This document shows, in pieces, positions 34,706-44,009 of a stretch of 64,000 nucleotides of DNA. This stretch comes from Lachnospiraceae bacterium (GTDB taxonomy: Bacteria; Bacillota; Clostridia; Lachnospirales; Lachnospiraceae), in NCBI GenBank assembly GCA_015056765.1, contig SVFQ01000017.1, forward strand, positions 1-64,000, given 5' to 3'. Below the pieces are notes generated by a model. It was given only the letters and a program-made list of their open reading frames with translations, was not told the DNA's origin and searched no databases. A program made the position numbers and the translations under genes. The stretch's first letter is position 1. Each line of letters starts with the position of its first letter.

Positions 34706-35731
34706 ATGAAAAAGATTACAATGCAGGATATCGCCGACCAGGTGGGAGTTTCCAGAATCACAGTATGGAAAGCCTTCAACAAACCGGACCAGGTATCCGA
34801 TGAGTGTAGAGAGCAAATCTATAAGACCGCTTCCGACCTTGGCTACAACAAAGCTGTGTCAGGAGCACCGGCCTTCTTTTCAGAAGAAAAAGAAAATCTG
34901 ACGGTGTCCGTTATCGTATCCCGTCCGGATTCTTCTATTTTCTGGACCAACATCATTCACCACATAGCAAAAGAACTATCCAAGCACAACATCAACCTGC
35001 TGTATACCTATGCCCCATCTGTTTATAGCAGCACCTACCACTTACCTCCTATTCTTTCCAACGGGACTGTGGACGGTGTCATTGTGTTGAATATCTATGA
35101 CCCTGATTTGATTCGGATGATTAGCGCGCTGCCTGTACCAAAGGTATTCTATGATACGGTTTCCTCTGTCTCCTTCTCTGAATTAAACGGAGACCTGGTG
35201 ATGGTGGAAGGAACCGGCGCTGTGAAAGAACTGACCATGCATTTGATAGAAAAAGGTAAGACAAAGATTGGTTTCGTAGGAGATATCGATTATGCCCGAA
35301 CCAACTACGACCGTTTTGATGGTTATAGACAAGCCATGCTGGACGCAGGCCTGGAGATAAATCCTGCCCTGAGTTTCACCGGCAACATCGCCATCGCCGA
35401 CTATGAAGAGACCTTGAATCACTTCGTAGACACCATGAAGACTTTGCCGGACGCCTTCGTCTGTGCCAGCGACTATGTCGCAAACTTCCTGTATCAAAAT
35501 CTGGAAAAGAAAGGTCTCACTGTTCCGGGCGATTTGATGATGACCGGTTTTGACTGCAATAGTGAGTACGCCAGTGTGGCCGGCAAGCTGACCAGTGTTC
35601 AGGTAGATACCTCTTACTTAGGAAAGCGTCTCACCAGAGAACTTTTGCAGCGAATTCAGAATCCTGCAGACCCTTACGAGACTGTATACCTCTCTACCAC
35701 CCCTATCTACAGCCTTTCTACAGAAGACTAA
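34706..35731 (+). CDS. LacI-family transcriptional regulator of region B
   Basis: A 341-residue LacI-type regulator when started at the ATG at 34706, which has GGGGGA upstream and aligns with the start of its paralogue at 23507 (MKKITMQDIAD against MKKVTMQDIAD). The recognition helix is again atypical (SRITVWKAF). The effector domain matches the paralogue block by block: LLYTYAPSV, DGVIVLNIYD, KTKIGFVGDIDYARTNYDRF, LPDAFVCASDYVANF. It faces the importer operon across a region with four GTTAAC motifs and is probably its repressor. Because both paralogues share recognition-helix residues and similar sites, cross-talk between regions A and B is likely. Confidence 0.93.
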   Translation: MKKITMQDIADQVGVSRITVWKAFNKPDQVSDECREQIYKTASDLGYNKAVSGAPAFFSEEKENLTVSVIVSRPDSSIFWTNIIHHIAKELSKHNINLLYTYAPSVYSSTYHLPPILSNGTVDGVIVLNIYDPDLIRMISALPVPKVFYDTVSSVSFSELNGDLVMVEGTGAVKELTMHLIEKGKTKIGFVGDIDYARTNYDRFDGYRQAMLDAGLEINPALSFTGNIAIADYEETLNHFVDTMKTLPDAFVCASDYVANFLYQNLEKKGLTVPGDLMMTGFDCNSEYASVAGKLTSVQVDTSYLGKRLTRELLQRIQNPADPYETVYLSTTPIYSLSTED

Positions 35732-35739
35732 GCCCCCTC

Positions 35740-35774
35740 ACCCGACTTTCGGTTTATCCGAAGCCGGGTTTTTT
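35740..35774 (+). terminator. Rho-independent terminator after LacI gene
   Basis: An imperfect stem (ACCCGACTTTCGG with CCGAAGCCGGGT, loop TTTAT) is followed by six T residues, starting 9 bases after the LacI stop codon. Confidence 0.8.
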
Positions 35775-35852
35775 ATGGTCTTTTTTCACAAAAACCGATC
35801 TGTTATTTTGTCAGATAATTCAACACTTTTCTCCTTCTTTATCAGTCTTTTA

Positions 35853-35861
35853 TGCTATACT
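35853..35861 (+). promoter_or_regulatory. Extended -10 promoter element of the phosphofructokinase gene
   Basis: TGCTATACT is an extended -10 box, identical to the one upstream of the CBM9-LacI genes (22383-22391). No good -35 box is seen, as is common with extended -10 promoters. It lies about 40 bases upstream of the start codon at 35900. Confidence 0.5.
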
Positions 35862-35899
35862 TGTACTAGCAGTATTTCAGTCTTAGAAAGGGGACAATT

Positions 35900-37159
35900 A
35901 TGAGCAAAAAAGGCAAACGCAACGTCATCGTGGGTCAGTCAGGCGGTCCTACCGCAGCCATTAATTCATCCTTGGCCGGGGTATTTCGCACCGCAAAAGA
36001 CAGAGGTTACAAAAAGGTTTATGGTATGTTGCATGGAGTGCAGGGGTTATTGGAAGGGCGCTACATCGACTTATCAGACCACATTCGTACAGGCTTGGAC
36101 GCAGAGCTTCTGAAGCGTACACCATCTGCATACTTGGGGTCTTGCAGATATAAGCTTCCGAACATCAGCGATGACAAAGAAGTGTACGAGAAGATTTTCA
36201 AGATTCTAGATGAGCTTGAAATCGACTGCTTCATCTACATCGGTGGTAACGATTCTATGGATACCATCAAAAAGCTTTCTGATTATGCTATCATTTCCGG
36301 TTCCGAGATCCGATTTGTAGGATGCCCGAAGACCATCGACAATGACTTAGCACTTACAGATCACACGCCGGGATACGGATCTGCTGCCAAATATATCGGT
36401 ACTTCCGTAAAAGAAATCATACGAGACGGCTGGAGCTTAGAGACAAAGAACGGGCAGATTATCGTAGTGGAAATCATGGGCCGAAATGCAGGCTGGCTTA
36501 CAGGCGCTTCTGCTCTGTCTAAAGGTGAAGACTGTGATGGTCCGGATGCCATCTATCTGCCGGAGCTTGACTTCGATGTAGATAAATTTATCAAGAAATG
36601 CAAAGACTTACTGAAGAAAAAGAGATCTGTGGTAGTCGCAGTATCCGAAGGTATCCACACCAAAGATGGTACCTACATCAGTGAGCTGGGTAACACCACA
36701 GAATATGTAGATGCTTTCGGTCACAAGCAGTTGACCGGTACAGCAAGATACTTATGTAACATCCTTTCTCAGGAAATCGGATGTAAGACCAGATCCATTG
36801 AACTATCTACACTGCAGAGAGCTGCCAGCCATTGTGCCAGCCGTGTAGATATCCTGGAAGCTTATGAAGTAGGTGGTGCTGCCATGAAAGCTGCCGATGA
36901 AGGCGACAGTGGCAAGATGGTAGTCATCCAGAGACTTTCCGACGATCCGTATCAGGCAGGTACAGAAGTAAAAGATGTGCATAAGATTGCCAACGATGAG
37001 CGTCTGGTACCTCGTGAGTGGATTACCAAAGACGGTACTTACGTAACCCCGGAATTCATCACTTATGTACGCCCGCTGATTCAAGGCGACGTAGGTCCAA
37101 TCATGGTAGACGGTATCCCTCGTCACCTTTTCGTTCCTGGCTATCAGGAGCTACTATAA
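35900..37159 (+). CDS. pfp: Pyrophosphate-dependent 6-phosphofructokinase
   Basis: A 419-residue phosphofructokinase of the PPi-dependent type, converting fructose 6-phosphate to fructose 1,6-bisphosphate, reversibly. Family motifs are GQSGGPTAAINSSLAG (12-27), IGGNDSMDT with Asp118 where ATP enzymes have glycine, PKTIDNDL with Lys144 where ATP enzymes usually have glycine, and MGRNAGWLTGASAL. The Asp and Lys together favour pyrophosphate as the phosphate donor. It is a single-gene unit with its own promoter (extended -10) and ribosome site (AAAGGGG), ending in a strong terminator. It joins the sugar-catabolic loci to glycolysis, but nothing shows co-regulation with them. Confidence 0.93.
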   Translation: MSKKGKRNVIVGQSGGPTAAINSSLAGVFRTAKDRGYKKVYGMLHGVQGLLEGRYIDLSDHIRTGLDAELLKRTPSAYLGSCRYKLPNISDDKEVYEKIFKILDELEIDCFIYIGGNDSMDTIKKLSDYAIISGSEIRFVGCPKTIDNDLALTDHTPGYGSAAKYIGTSVKEIIRDGWSLETKNGQIIVVEIMGRNAGWLTGASALSKGEDCDGPDAIYLPELDFDVDKFIKKCKDLLKKKRSVVVAVSEGIHTKDGTYISELGNTTEYVDAFGHKQLTGTARYLCNILSQEIGCKTRSIELSTLQRAASHCASRVDILEAYEVGGAAMKAADEGDSGKMVVIQRLSDDPYQAGTEVKDVHKIANDERLVPREWITKDGTYVTPEFITYVRPLIQGDVGPIMVDGIPRHLFVPGYQELL

Positions 37160-37186
37160 AATCAGTTCTTATTTTTACAAATCTAA

Positions 37187-37214
37187 AGAGGCTCTCGCAT
37201 AAGCGAGAGCCTCT
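37187..37214. terminator. Bidirectional Rho-independent terminator
   Basis: A perfect 12-base stem (AGAGGCTCTCGC with its complement, loop ATAA) followed by TCTTTT on the plus strand, between the convergent phosphofructokinase gene and the binding-protein gene. Confidence 0.9.
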
Positions 37215-37246
37215 CTTTTAAGAAGGAAAACTAAACCAGTAGCTGA

Positions 37247-38722
37247 TTATTTGTTTGCTTCGTCAATATAAGCCTTCCATGTATCACGGATTGCTTCAAT
37301 CTGCTCGGATACTACGTTACCGGCAGCGATGTTGTATACAAGGTCTGGACCAAGGTCAAGGTTTGGAACCATGGACTGGAAGCCGATTGTACCTTTTTCG
37401 CTCATCATAGTGATGGTTTCATCTACTGCACGGCTATCGAAGATACCGTTACGAGCTGTGGACAGATATCCGTTGTAATCTTTGTATTCAGCACTTGGAG
37501 CCTGAGTATACAGATTCCATGCGAATGCGATCTTCCAAGCTTTGTCTGCGTCATAGCAAGCAGGAATAGCTACAGCGTTGTTTGTCCATACGTTTACATA
37601 GTCAGTACCTTTAGGTCCCTTAGGGAACATAACGAAACCAACTTCGTCTTTCATATCTTCAAGGAAGTTACCAGGTGTACCGCAATACTCATCATCTGGC
37701 ATAAATGCAGCCATACCGTTTAAGAAAGCTTCTTTGTAGTAATCCCACTCAGCGCCTTCTGGATCTGGCATATCATAGGTATCATACATATGAGTTACCC
37801 ACTCTAAAGCTTCCAGAGTTTCAGGTTTCTCAAGGTCATAGGTATATTTACCGTTTGCATCTTTACCTACATAGTCACCATTGTTGGAGAATACAGCTGC
37901 TGTTGTCATGATACCTTCGTTCAGAGTCATACCCCAAACATCGTTTGTACCATCGTTATCTTTATCTACCTGTACTTTTTGGCAAAGTTCTTCGAATTTA
38001 TCCCAAGTCCAAGAACCATCTGCCTGCATATCATAGATGGATTCAGGATCGATACCTGCATCCTGCAGAATACGTTTGTTGAAGTATACACCACTACGTG
38101 CTTCAGAGTAACCAGCGAACATACCATAGATGCTATCACCCTTGGAGTACTGTTCGTGAGTTTTGTTTCTCTGGAATTTCTCATCATTGAAGTCAAGGCA
38201 GTCTAATGTAGCAAGGTCATACATAAGGCCATTTGCCATAGCGCTTGTGATAGCCGGATCGCTACGAAGTGTGAACAGATAGTAGTTGTCATCACCTGTT
38301 GTAGCATAGTCAACGAAATCTGTTGGGTTGGTTCCCCAATCGCCGAATGCCTGAGATTTGATTGTGAAGTTGTAGGTTTCCTGGATCCAATCTCTGTAAT
38401 CCTGTACTGCTTCTTCATAATCGTTAGCAGGTGCTGCTGGTTCTTCAGGAGACCACCAGTCACGTACGATGACTTCGATACCGCCAAGGTCTACAGGATT
38501 GCCATCTGCATCTGTAATCACCTGGTAAGGATCATATTCGTCACCTGCTGCTTCTGCTTCTGTACCTTCTGTGGTAGCTTCTGCAGCTGCTTCAGTTGTT
38601 TCGGCAGTTGCTTTGTCGCCTGCCTGTTCAGGAGCTGCCTGGTTGCCGCATCCTGTTGCGCTCAGTAACATAGCTGCGGATAATGTAGCTGCTGTTACTT
38701 TTGCTGATAGAGACTTTCTCAT
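37247..38722 (-). CDS. Lipoprotein sugar-binding protein of ABC importer, module 2
   Basis: A 491-residue solute-binding lipoprotein with signal peptide and lipobox-like SATGC (Cys25), then an alanine/glutamate/threonine-rich linker to about residue 60. The mature part has the features of family 1 sugar-binding proteins: WSWDKFEELCQKVQVDKD (WTWDKFEELC), GTNDVWGMTLNEG, VTHMYDTYDMPDPEG, FPKGPKGTDYVNVWTNNAVAIPA. The ATG follows an optimal AAGGAGG site. It is the last gene of module 2, 80 bases after permease D, whereas the corresponding gene in module 1 comes first. No strong promoter is evident in the 80-base gap. The neighbouring xylanase suggests xylo-oligosaccharides as ligand (inference). 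Confidence 0.93.
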   Translation of the reverse strand: MRKSLSAKVTAATLSAAMLLSATGCGNQAAPEQAGDKATAETTEAAAEATTEGTEAEAAGDEYDPYQVITDADGNPVDLGGIEVIVRDWWSPEEPAAPANDYEEAVQDYRDWIQETYNFTIKSQAFGDWGTNPTDFVDYATTGDDNYYLFTLRSDPAITSAMANGLMYDLATLDCLDFNDEKFQRNKTHEQYSKGDSIYGMFAGYSEARSGVYFNKRILQDAGIDPESIYDMQADGSWTWDKFEELCQKVQVDKDNDGTNDVWGMTLNEGIMTTAAVFSNNGDYVGKDANGKYTYDLEKPETLEALEWVTHMYDTYDMPDPEGAEWDYYKEAFLNGMAAFMPDDEYCGTPGNFLEDMKDEVGFVMFPKGPKGTDYVNVWTNNAVAIPACYDADKAWKIAFAWNLYTQAPSAEYKDYNGYLSTARNGIFDSRAVDETITMMSEKGTIGFQSMVPNLDLGPDLVYNIAAGNVVSEQIEAIRDTWKAYIDEANK

Positions 38723-38802
38723 ACTCTATTCCTCCTTTTTTCGTAATCCCCCTTATTGGGATATATATGTCACAGGTTTACCCTGATCCATATCACAACT
38801 TG

Positions 38803-39813
38803 TTACATCTTGATACCGGACATACTGATACTTTCTACGAACGCTCTTTGCGCGAAAAGGTAGAGAATAATCAGCGGAGCCACAATCATCAAGGTTCCTG
38901 TAGATAGAATACAGTTGGAATACGCTACAGAGATGGTGGTCTTTACACCGTTGATTCTCTGAATGTAAGCACCTAAACTATCTACGATTCTGGATAATGA
39001 AGTACTCAGTAACTTCGTGTTTCCTAGGAACAATCTGGAATAGAATCCATCTGTCCACTGCCATACAAAGGCAAACAGGAAACAGGATGTTAAAATCGGT
39101 TTTGCCTGTGGAAGCATGATGCGGATAAAGGTTTTAAAAGTACCGCATCCATCTACATAAGCCGCTTCTTCTAAGTCTACCGGAATATTTCTAAAGAACT
39201 GTCTAATCATGTAGATGTACAAACCGTTCTTTAATCCCATACAACCGGCGCTCATCAGGAAGTAAGGAATCTTAGATCCTCGGAGGTTAATCCCTTCTCC
39301 CTTGATCAATGTGATAATGCCCAGCACATCGAAATATCTGAAGTGTAAGTGCAAAGAGCTGGCAATGGTCTGGGGTGGTACTAAGATCACAAGCAGTACG
39401 CAAGCAAACCAAAACTTTTTCAAAGGAAACTCAAATCTGGCAAATCCATAACCCACGATGGTACACATGGCAATCTGCAACAGTGCAATGGCAAGGGAAA
39501 TGGTAAAAGAGTTAAAAAGGGATGTCTTATAACTCATCAGTTCCGCTGCCAGATTGTAATTCGCTGTTGTAAAATGCTGTGGAATCGAGATGACAACCGG
39601 ATTGTATAAATCCTGCTCTGTCATAAAGCTGACGGAAATCTTATTCAGTAATGGCTGTAAAATCATAAAGCACATACCAAAGAGCAGGATAAATCTTAAA
39701 ATGCTGGCTGCTCTTTTGCTGACTTCTTTTTTCAGCAAATATCCGCCGGAAGCTTTATTCCTTTCCCAGAATCCAAGCTGGGTGTATGTACGCTGCTTTT
39801 CTGCTTTAGTCAT
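38803..39813 (-). CDS. CUT1 sugar ABC permease (MalG type), permease D of module 2
   Basis: A 336-residue permease with an N-terminal cytoplasmic tail of about 35 residues, six predicted membrane segments and the docking loop EEAAYVDGCGTFKTFIRIMLP near residue 215, nearly the same as in the module 1 counterpart (5082-6071). It overlaps the preceding permease gene by 8 bases. Shared blocks with the counterpart include LVPPQTIAS/IVPPQSVML and the GLKNGLYIYMIRQFFR/GVKGGLYIYILRQSFR region. Confidence 0.93.
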   Translation of the reverse strand: MTKAEKQRTYTQLGFWERNKASGGYLLKKEVSKRAASILRFILLFGMCFMILQPLLNKISVSFMTEQDLYNPVVISIPQHFTTANYNLAAELMSYKTSLFNSFTISLAIALLQIAMCTIVGYGFARFEFPLKKFWFACVLLVILVPPQTIASSLHLHFRYFDVLGIITLIKGEGINLRGSKIPYFLMSAGCMGLKNGLYIYMIRQFFRNIPVDLEEAAYVDGCGTFKTFIRIMLPQAKPILTSCFLFAFVWQWTDGFYSRLFLGNTKLLSTSLSRIVDSLGAYIQRINGVKTTISVAYSNCILSTGTLMIVAPLIILYLFAQRAFVESISMSGIKM

Positions 39814-40714
39814 AGTAGTAAACCCTCTTCGAAATAAAATAAGATGTTATGCCCACAAAGGCCAAAACCAAGGCGAAGTAAATCCAGGACATAGCGGAAG
39901 CATTACCGTACTGCTGCTGTTCTACCATGACCTTTTGAATCTTCTCAATCACGCCATTATCAGAACGCATGCAGAAATCCACTACGGTATAAATCCAATT
40001 CACCAGGAAAAGAGAACTGATCATAGGGAAGGTAATCTTCCAAAGGCTTTCCCAAGAGGTACAGCCCTCAATGTCTGCCGCTTCGTACATACTGCCCGGA
40101 ATCGTCTGTAATCCAGACAGGAAAATGATAATCTGAATACCGGAAGCCAAGGCCACATCATAAATGTTATCAATGACTTCGAATACTTTCTCATAGGCTC
40201 TTACGCCTACGCCTGCAGTTCGGAGAATGGTCTCCATGGCTGCTGTCATGCTGACACCGCTGGTGGTTTCTTCAATCATCTGATTGAGGGATGCCATCAG
40301 TTCGTTGTTGCTTTCCAAACCGACGATTACACCGGAGGAAAGGATAACCGGCAAGAAGAAAATCGCTCTTACCAAGGCTCTTCCACGGAACTTCTGATTC
40401 AGAATCAGAGCCACGAAGAAACTAAATACGATAATTGCCAGGGAGTACACCATCATTCTGGTGAGTTCTTCCCAAAGTAGTCTGTTATATTCCGGGTCTA
40501 CACGGAATGCAAATACATAGTTTACAAGGCCATGAAAGGTTTTGGTGATGCTACCCGCTGCCAGGCTTACATCGCAAAAGCTCATGTAGAAACTGTCAAG
40601 CAACGGTTTTACCATAAACACCAAAAATCCGATGATAAAGGGAGAAATGAATAAGTATCCCGATATGGCTTTCCGTTTTTGCAATCCGGCTATTTTGTTC
40701 TTTTGTTTACTCAT
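39806..40714 (-). CDS. CUT1 sugar ABC permease (MalF type), permease C of module 2
   Basis: A 302-residue permease with six predicted membrane segments and docking loop YEAADIEGCTSWESLWKITFP, carrying the same IEGC variant as the module 1 counterpart (6061-6939). The first extracytoplasmic loop again contains RVDPEYN. It starts 12 bases after the DUF5696-like gene and overlaps permease D by 8 bases. Confidence 0.93.
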   Translation of the reverse strand: MSKQKNKIAGLQKRKAISGYLFISPFIIGFLVFMVKPLLDSFYMSFCDVSLAAGSITKTFHGLVNYVFAFRVDPEYNRLLWEELTRMMVYSLAIIVFSFFVALILNQKFRGRALVRAIFFLPVILSSGVIVGLESNNELMASLNQMIEETTSGVSMTAAMETILRTAGVGVRAYEKVFEVIDNIYDVALASGIQIIIFLSGLQTIPGSMYEAADIEGCTSWESLWKITFPMISSLFLVNWIYTVVDFCMRSDNGVIEKIQKVMVEQQQYGNASAMSWIYFALVLAFVGITSYFISKRVYYYD

Positions 40715-40726
40715 GTATCATTCCTC

Positions 40727-43330
40727 TTATCTAGTCACCGTATAATCTCTTGCAGGAACTTTCACACCATCTTCTGTGGTGAAATCCTGGTAGCCAAAGT
40801 TTACATATACCTTGGTACCATCTGCGTATTCTGTCTTGGAAACTGTTCCGGAAAGATTCTCATAATCTGTCATTTCCTGATTGAAGGTATGTCCAAGCTC
40901 TGTATTATATCTCTTGTAGATTTCCAAAGCTTTGTCTTTCCAGGAATCATAGTTTGCACCATAGTATTGGCTGTACAGAGTCTTCTGTGTGATGAAGCTG
41001 CTTTCCTTCATGAAGGTAAACTGCAGGCCTGCACCATACTGTGCACTGGCCAGAAGCTCCTGCCCCGGATTACCGCAGATATTCAGTGAATCTCCGGTAT
41101 AATCTACCTTTCCATGTACCGCAAGCTGGAAGAATGGAATGCATTCATCCAAAATGGTGTATTCGCTACCTCTAAGGTCTACATCTGTCACCATAGTGGC
41201 AAAAGGTACTGCATAGTCATTACCCATGTTAATCATGACAGGGGTTTTGTCTGCAAACTCCGCAAGTTTTGCTGTCTGTTTGTTCAGCACTGCCTGTCTG
41301 CTGTATGGTGCTTTTTTATAAAAGTCAGAGGATAAATCCTTTCCTAAATCCTGGAAGGAAGCTCCTGCCTGATACTTTCCTGCTGTCTTTACCAGTTCAT
41401 CTTCCAACTTCTCAGCAAGCCCTGTATGAAGCAGATAGTAAGCGTTGTCTGAGTTTTCTCTTTCGCCGTAGGTTACGTGGCTGTATACGTGAAGCAGTGC
41501 GCGTTCCTTGCTAAGCTTCTTTGCTGCATCTCTGAAAGAGAAAAATCCGTTGGTTAAATTAGAATCAAATGCGTACTGTGTGATACCGTTCAGATATAAA
41601 GTAGAACCGGTACTTTCTGCAGTCTGGGCAAGTTTCTGTAAATCCTTTTTGCTGCCCAAATCTCTGACAGGTTTTACCTTCTTTAGAATCTTCTGGTTCA
41701 CACCGCCGTTACACCAACCGCTTAACTTCACATGCATGTTGCTTACGCCATTGTCGCTTAAATCCTGCACTATGCCGGAAGCTTCTGCGAAACTTGTGAG
41801 TTTCAGTGGTCTGGAAACAGGCACACCGCAAATCTGTTTTACTTTATCAATACTTCCGATGATCTCTACCGCAACAGGAGTGCTTGCATCCTGTACCGGA
41901 GTCAGCTCATTGGGATACTTCTTGTCTAAATAGGAGCCATAGCATTTTGCCATGTCTACATAATCGCCGGAATCTACGAAGGTGTATCTCTGTTTTAAGA
42001 TTTCATCCGGAAGGGTATCTACATATTCGTAAATCTCACTGTTGGCGATATCACCTACGTCGTATTTCTCTCTCTGACAAATGCTGTAGATGCTGTTGAC
42101 GTAGTTGTAATTGTTTTTCTTCCCTGCGATATCTGCCTGAATGGATGCGTAGGAACTGCCATCCTCCAGCATGCAGACAAAGGAATCTTCTCCTTCCGCA
42201 ATACCATATGCGCCAAAGTATGCTCTGGTATTATGTACCACTGCCTCACGGCTGATACACATATCCCAACCATACAGGTTGGTGTAATAACTACTCTGAG
42301 ATACTTTTCCATTGTTGAAATGGATGGTAGCACCACCGCCTTCCGGCACTACCATGTAGCCATCTGTATCACCGTTTCCTGCACCAAAGTAAGGAAGAGG
42401 TGTGATGGTGTAAATCGGTGTTTCTTTGTCATACTGCAGATCCTGAAGCGGTACTTCCACCACCAGGTCCTTGCCCTCTAACTTGTAGATGACACTCACA
42501 TTGAACACCGGATTTTCGTTGATTTTTTCTGCCAAATCCAGCTCTTTGCTTGCCAGGTAATCATCATAGGTGAATCCTACTCCTGCAAAGAGATCCTGAA
42601 TCTGTTTCTTTACGTTCTCCTTAGTAGAAGGACGAAGTACAAAGGTAATATTATCTGCCATGCAAGGATAGCTTGCAAGGAGTTCTTCTTCACTATCTTT
42701 TGGACTCAGTTTATGGATGTCGTATTTCTTATAGTACTGACCTACCAGGTCTGCATCCTTTTTGTCCATCTTACTCATCCACTCTTTGAAATCACTTTCA
42801 ATCATAACCGGAGGTACTACATATTCTTTTTCTACGTTACCAAGAGAGTAATTCACTCTGATTTCCTTGTCCCCGGGTACTATTTCATAGATTCCGTTCT
42901 GGGTACTGTAAGCGTAGGAATTATAGGTGGTCTCCAAACCCTGGGTTACAGAGTAGCTCATGACCAGTGGAGACTGTAAGAGTGCTATTTCATCCGGTAA
43001 AGCAATGGGATCTTCTGCCACATCCTGTGGATTGGAGTACCAGATTTTTCCTGTGTCTTTTACTTCCAATGCAAACTGTGTTGTCAAAGGATCCATGGTA
43101 AGTTTTAGTTCGTCATTTTCTACGATAACCGGATCTTCGCCCCCGTCATATGCGTAAGGAGCGATGGCTTCCTGTTCCTCCTGCGGGGTAACAGTATGAG
43201 CGATTTTCCATCCGGCGAAAAGAATCAGCAGAGCTATAAGGATAACCGGCAGCTTATGTAAAAACCATTTGCCGAATTTCCTTCCTAATTCTTTTCCCTG
43301 TGCTTTATTTTCTGTCTTCAAGTTATTCAC
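40727..43330 (-). CDS. DUF5696-like surface protein, membrane-helix anchored, module 2
   Basis: An 867-residue paralogue of the lipoprotein at 6950-9445. Instead of a lipobox it has a basic N-terminus followed by one hydrophobic helix at about 28-47 (LPVILIALLILFAGWKIA), so it should be held by an uncleaved membrane anchor. The N-terminal beta-rich part ends in DGYMVVPEGGGATIHFNNGK, the centre has SGWCNGGVNQ and DLGKDLSSDFY, and the last residues (GVKVPARDYTVTR) mirror the other copy's VTVPAHDYLMK. The architecture is again compatible with a glycosidase-like fold, but no catalytic residues can be assigned. It lies between the Yip1 and permease C genes exactly as in module 1. Confidence 0.75.
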   Translation of the reverse strand: MNNLKTENKAQGKELGRKFGKWFLHKLPVILIALLILFAGWKIAHTVTPQEEQEAIAPYAYDGGEDPVIVENDELKLTMDPLTTQFALEVKDTGKIWYSNPQDVAEDPIALPDEIALLQSPLVMSYSVTQGLETTYNSYAYSTQNGIYEIVPGDKEIRVNYSLGNVEKEYVVPPVMIESDFKEWMSKMDKKDADLVGQYYKKYDIHKLSPKDSEEELLASYPCMADNITFVLRPSTKENVKKQIQDLFAGVGFTYDDYLASKELDLAEKINENPVFNVSVIYKLEGKDLVVEVPLQDLQYDKETPIYTITPLPYFGAGNGDTDGYMVVPEGGGATIHFNNGKVSQSSYYTNLYGWDMCISREAVVHNTRAYFGAYGIAEGEDSFVCMLEDGSSYASIQADIAGKKNNYNYVNSIYSICQREKYDVGDIANSEIYEYVDTLPDEILKQRYTFVDSGDYVDMAKCYGSYLDKKYPNELTPVQDASTPVAVEIIGSIDKVKQICGVPVSRPLKLTSFAEASGIVQDLSDNGVSNMHVKLSGWCNGGVNQKILKKVKPVRDLGSKKDLQKLAQTAESTGSTLYLNGITQYAFDSNLTNGFFSFRDAAKKLSKERALLHVYSHVTYGERENSDNAYYLLHTGLAEKLEDELVKTAGKYQAGASFQDLGKDLSSDFYKKAPYSRQAVLNKQTAKLAEFADKTPVMINMGNDYAVPFATMVTDVDLRGSEYTILDECIPFFQLAVHGKVDYTGDSLNICGNPGQELLASAQYGAGLQFTFMKESSFITQKTLYSQYYGANYDSWKDKALEIYKRYNTELGHTFNQEMTDYENLSGTVSKTEYADGTKVYVNFGYQDFTTEDGVKVPARDYTVTR

Positions 43331-43345
43331 CTCTACTTGCCCCTA

Positions 43346-44005
43346 CTATATTCGGAACATAAATTCCTTGGCCAGAGAAACAAAGTAAGCAATTCCCTGG
43401 GTAATCATGCTAAAGAACACCATCAGGATAAAGATCATGACCAGCATGGCGAACAGGCTGGCTATGGTAAACAGGATATTCTTTCCTGCGGAAAACTCAT
43501 GAATCTGTCCCATGGCTACGACGATGAGAATGCCGGCGTATATGACACTCAGCGTGCTGAGCACGGAGTAAAACGCCCCCTCTTCCACCGTGACGAAATT
43601 ACTTAGAATCATCAGCGGCAATTGCACCAGCGGATAAATCGCAAGGGCGTAACAGGTAGCCATGTATACCTGACCAAGTTTTCCTTTTCCATCAAAGAGT
43701 GTGGTCAGGCCCCAGTTTCCCACTACCCACAAAGAAAGTGGGAACAAGATACTGGCTATGTACAGGAAGATATTGATGCCTTCCCAGTACACTGCTAAAA
43801 ACAGAAAGCTGGTATAACGAAGCTTTAGAATTCTAATCAATATGGTGGCAAATAAAATGGTGTTCGCAGCCGCCATGGTGCCTCTTTTTTCATGGGTTAA
43901 ATCCCAAAATCCATCCAGGGGATGGGAGATACAATATAACGCAAATTTCAAAGAGTCTACGTATTTTGCTCTTCCGGTAAGCGCCTTACTTTTATTCGCT
44001 ATCAT
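43346..44005 (-). CDS. Yip1-domain membrane protein, module 2
   Basis: A 219-residue polytopic membrane protein with about five hydrophobic segments from residue 45 on, preceded by an amphipathic start containing CISHPLDGFWDL. It has the motif GNWGLTTLFDGKG (96-108), which matches GNWAIGTLIDGKG in the C-terminal domain of the fusion protein at 9463-11541; the ISHP(L/F) segment upstream matches too. This places it in the Yip1 family (Pfam PF04893), integral membrane proteins without a settled function in bacteria. Its ATG is only 4 bases after the stop of the NHL gene, with a GGTGAG ribosome site, so the two are translated together. Confidence 0.8.
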   Translation of the reverse strand: MIANKSKALTGRAKYVDSLKFALYCISHPLDGFWDLTHEKRGTMAAANTILFATILIRILKLRYTSFLFLAVYWEGINIFLYIASILFPLSLWVVGNWGLTTLFDGKGKLGQVYMATCYALAIYPLVQLPLMILSNFVTVEEGAFYSVLSTLSVIYAGILIVVAMGQIHEFSAGKNILFTIASLFAMLVMIFILMVFFSMITQGIAYFVSLAKEFMFRI

Positions 44006-44009
44006 AATC

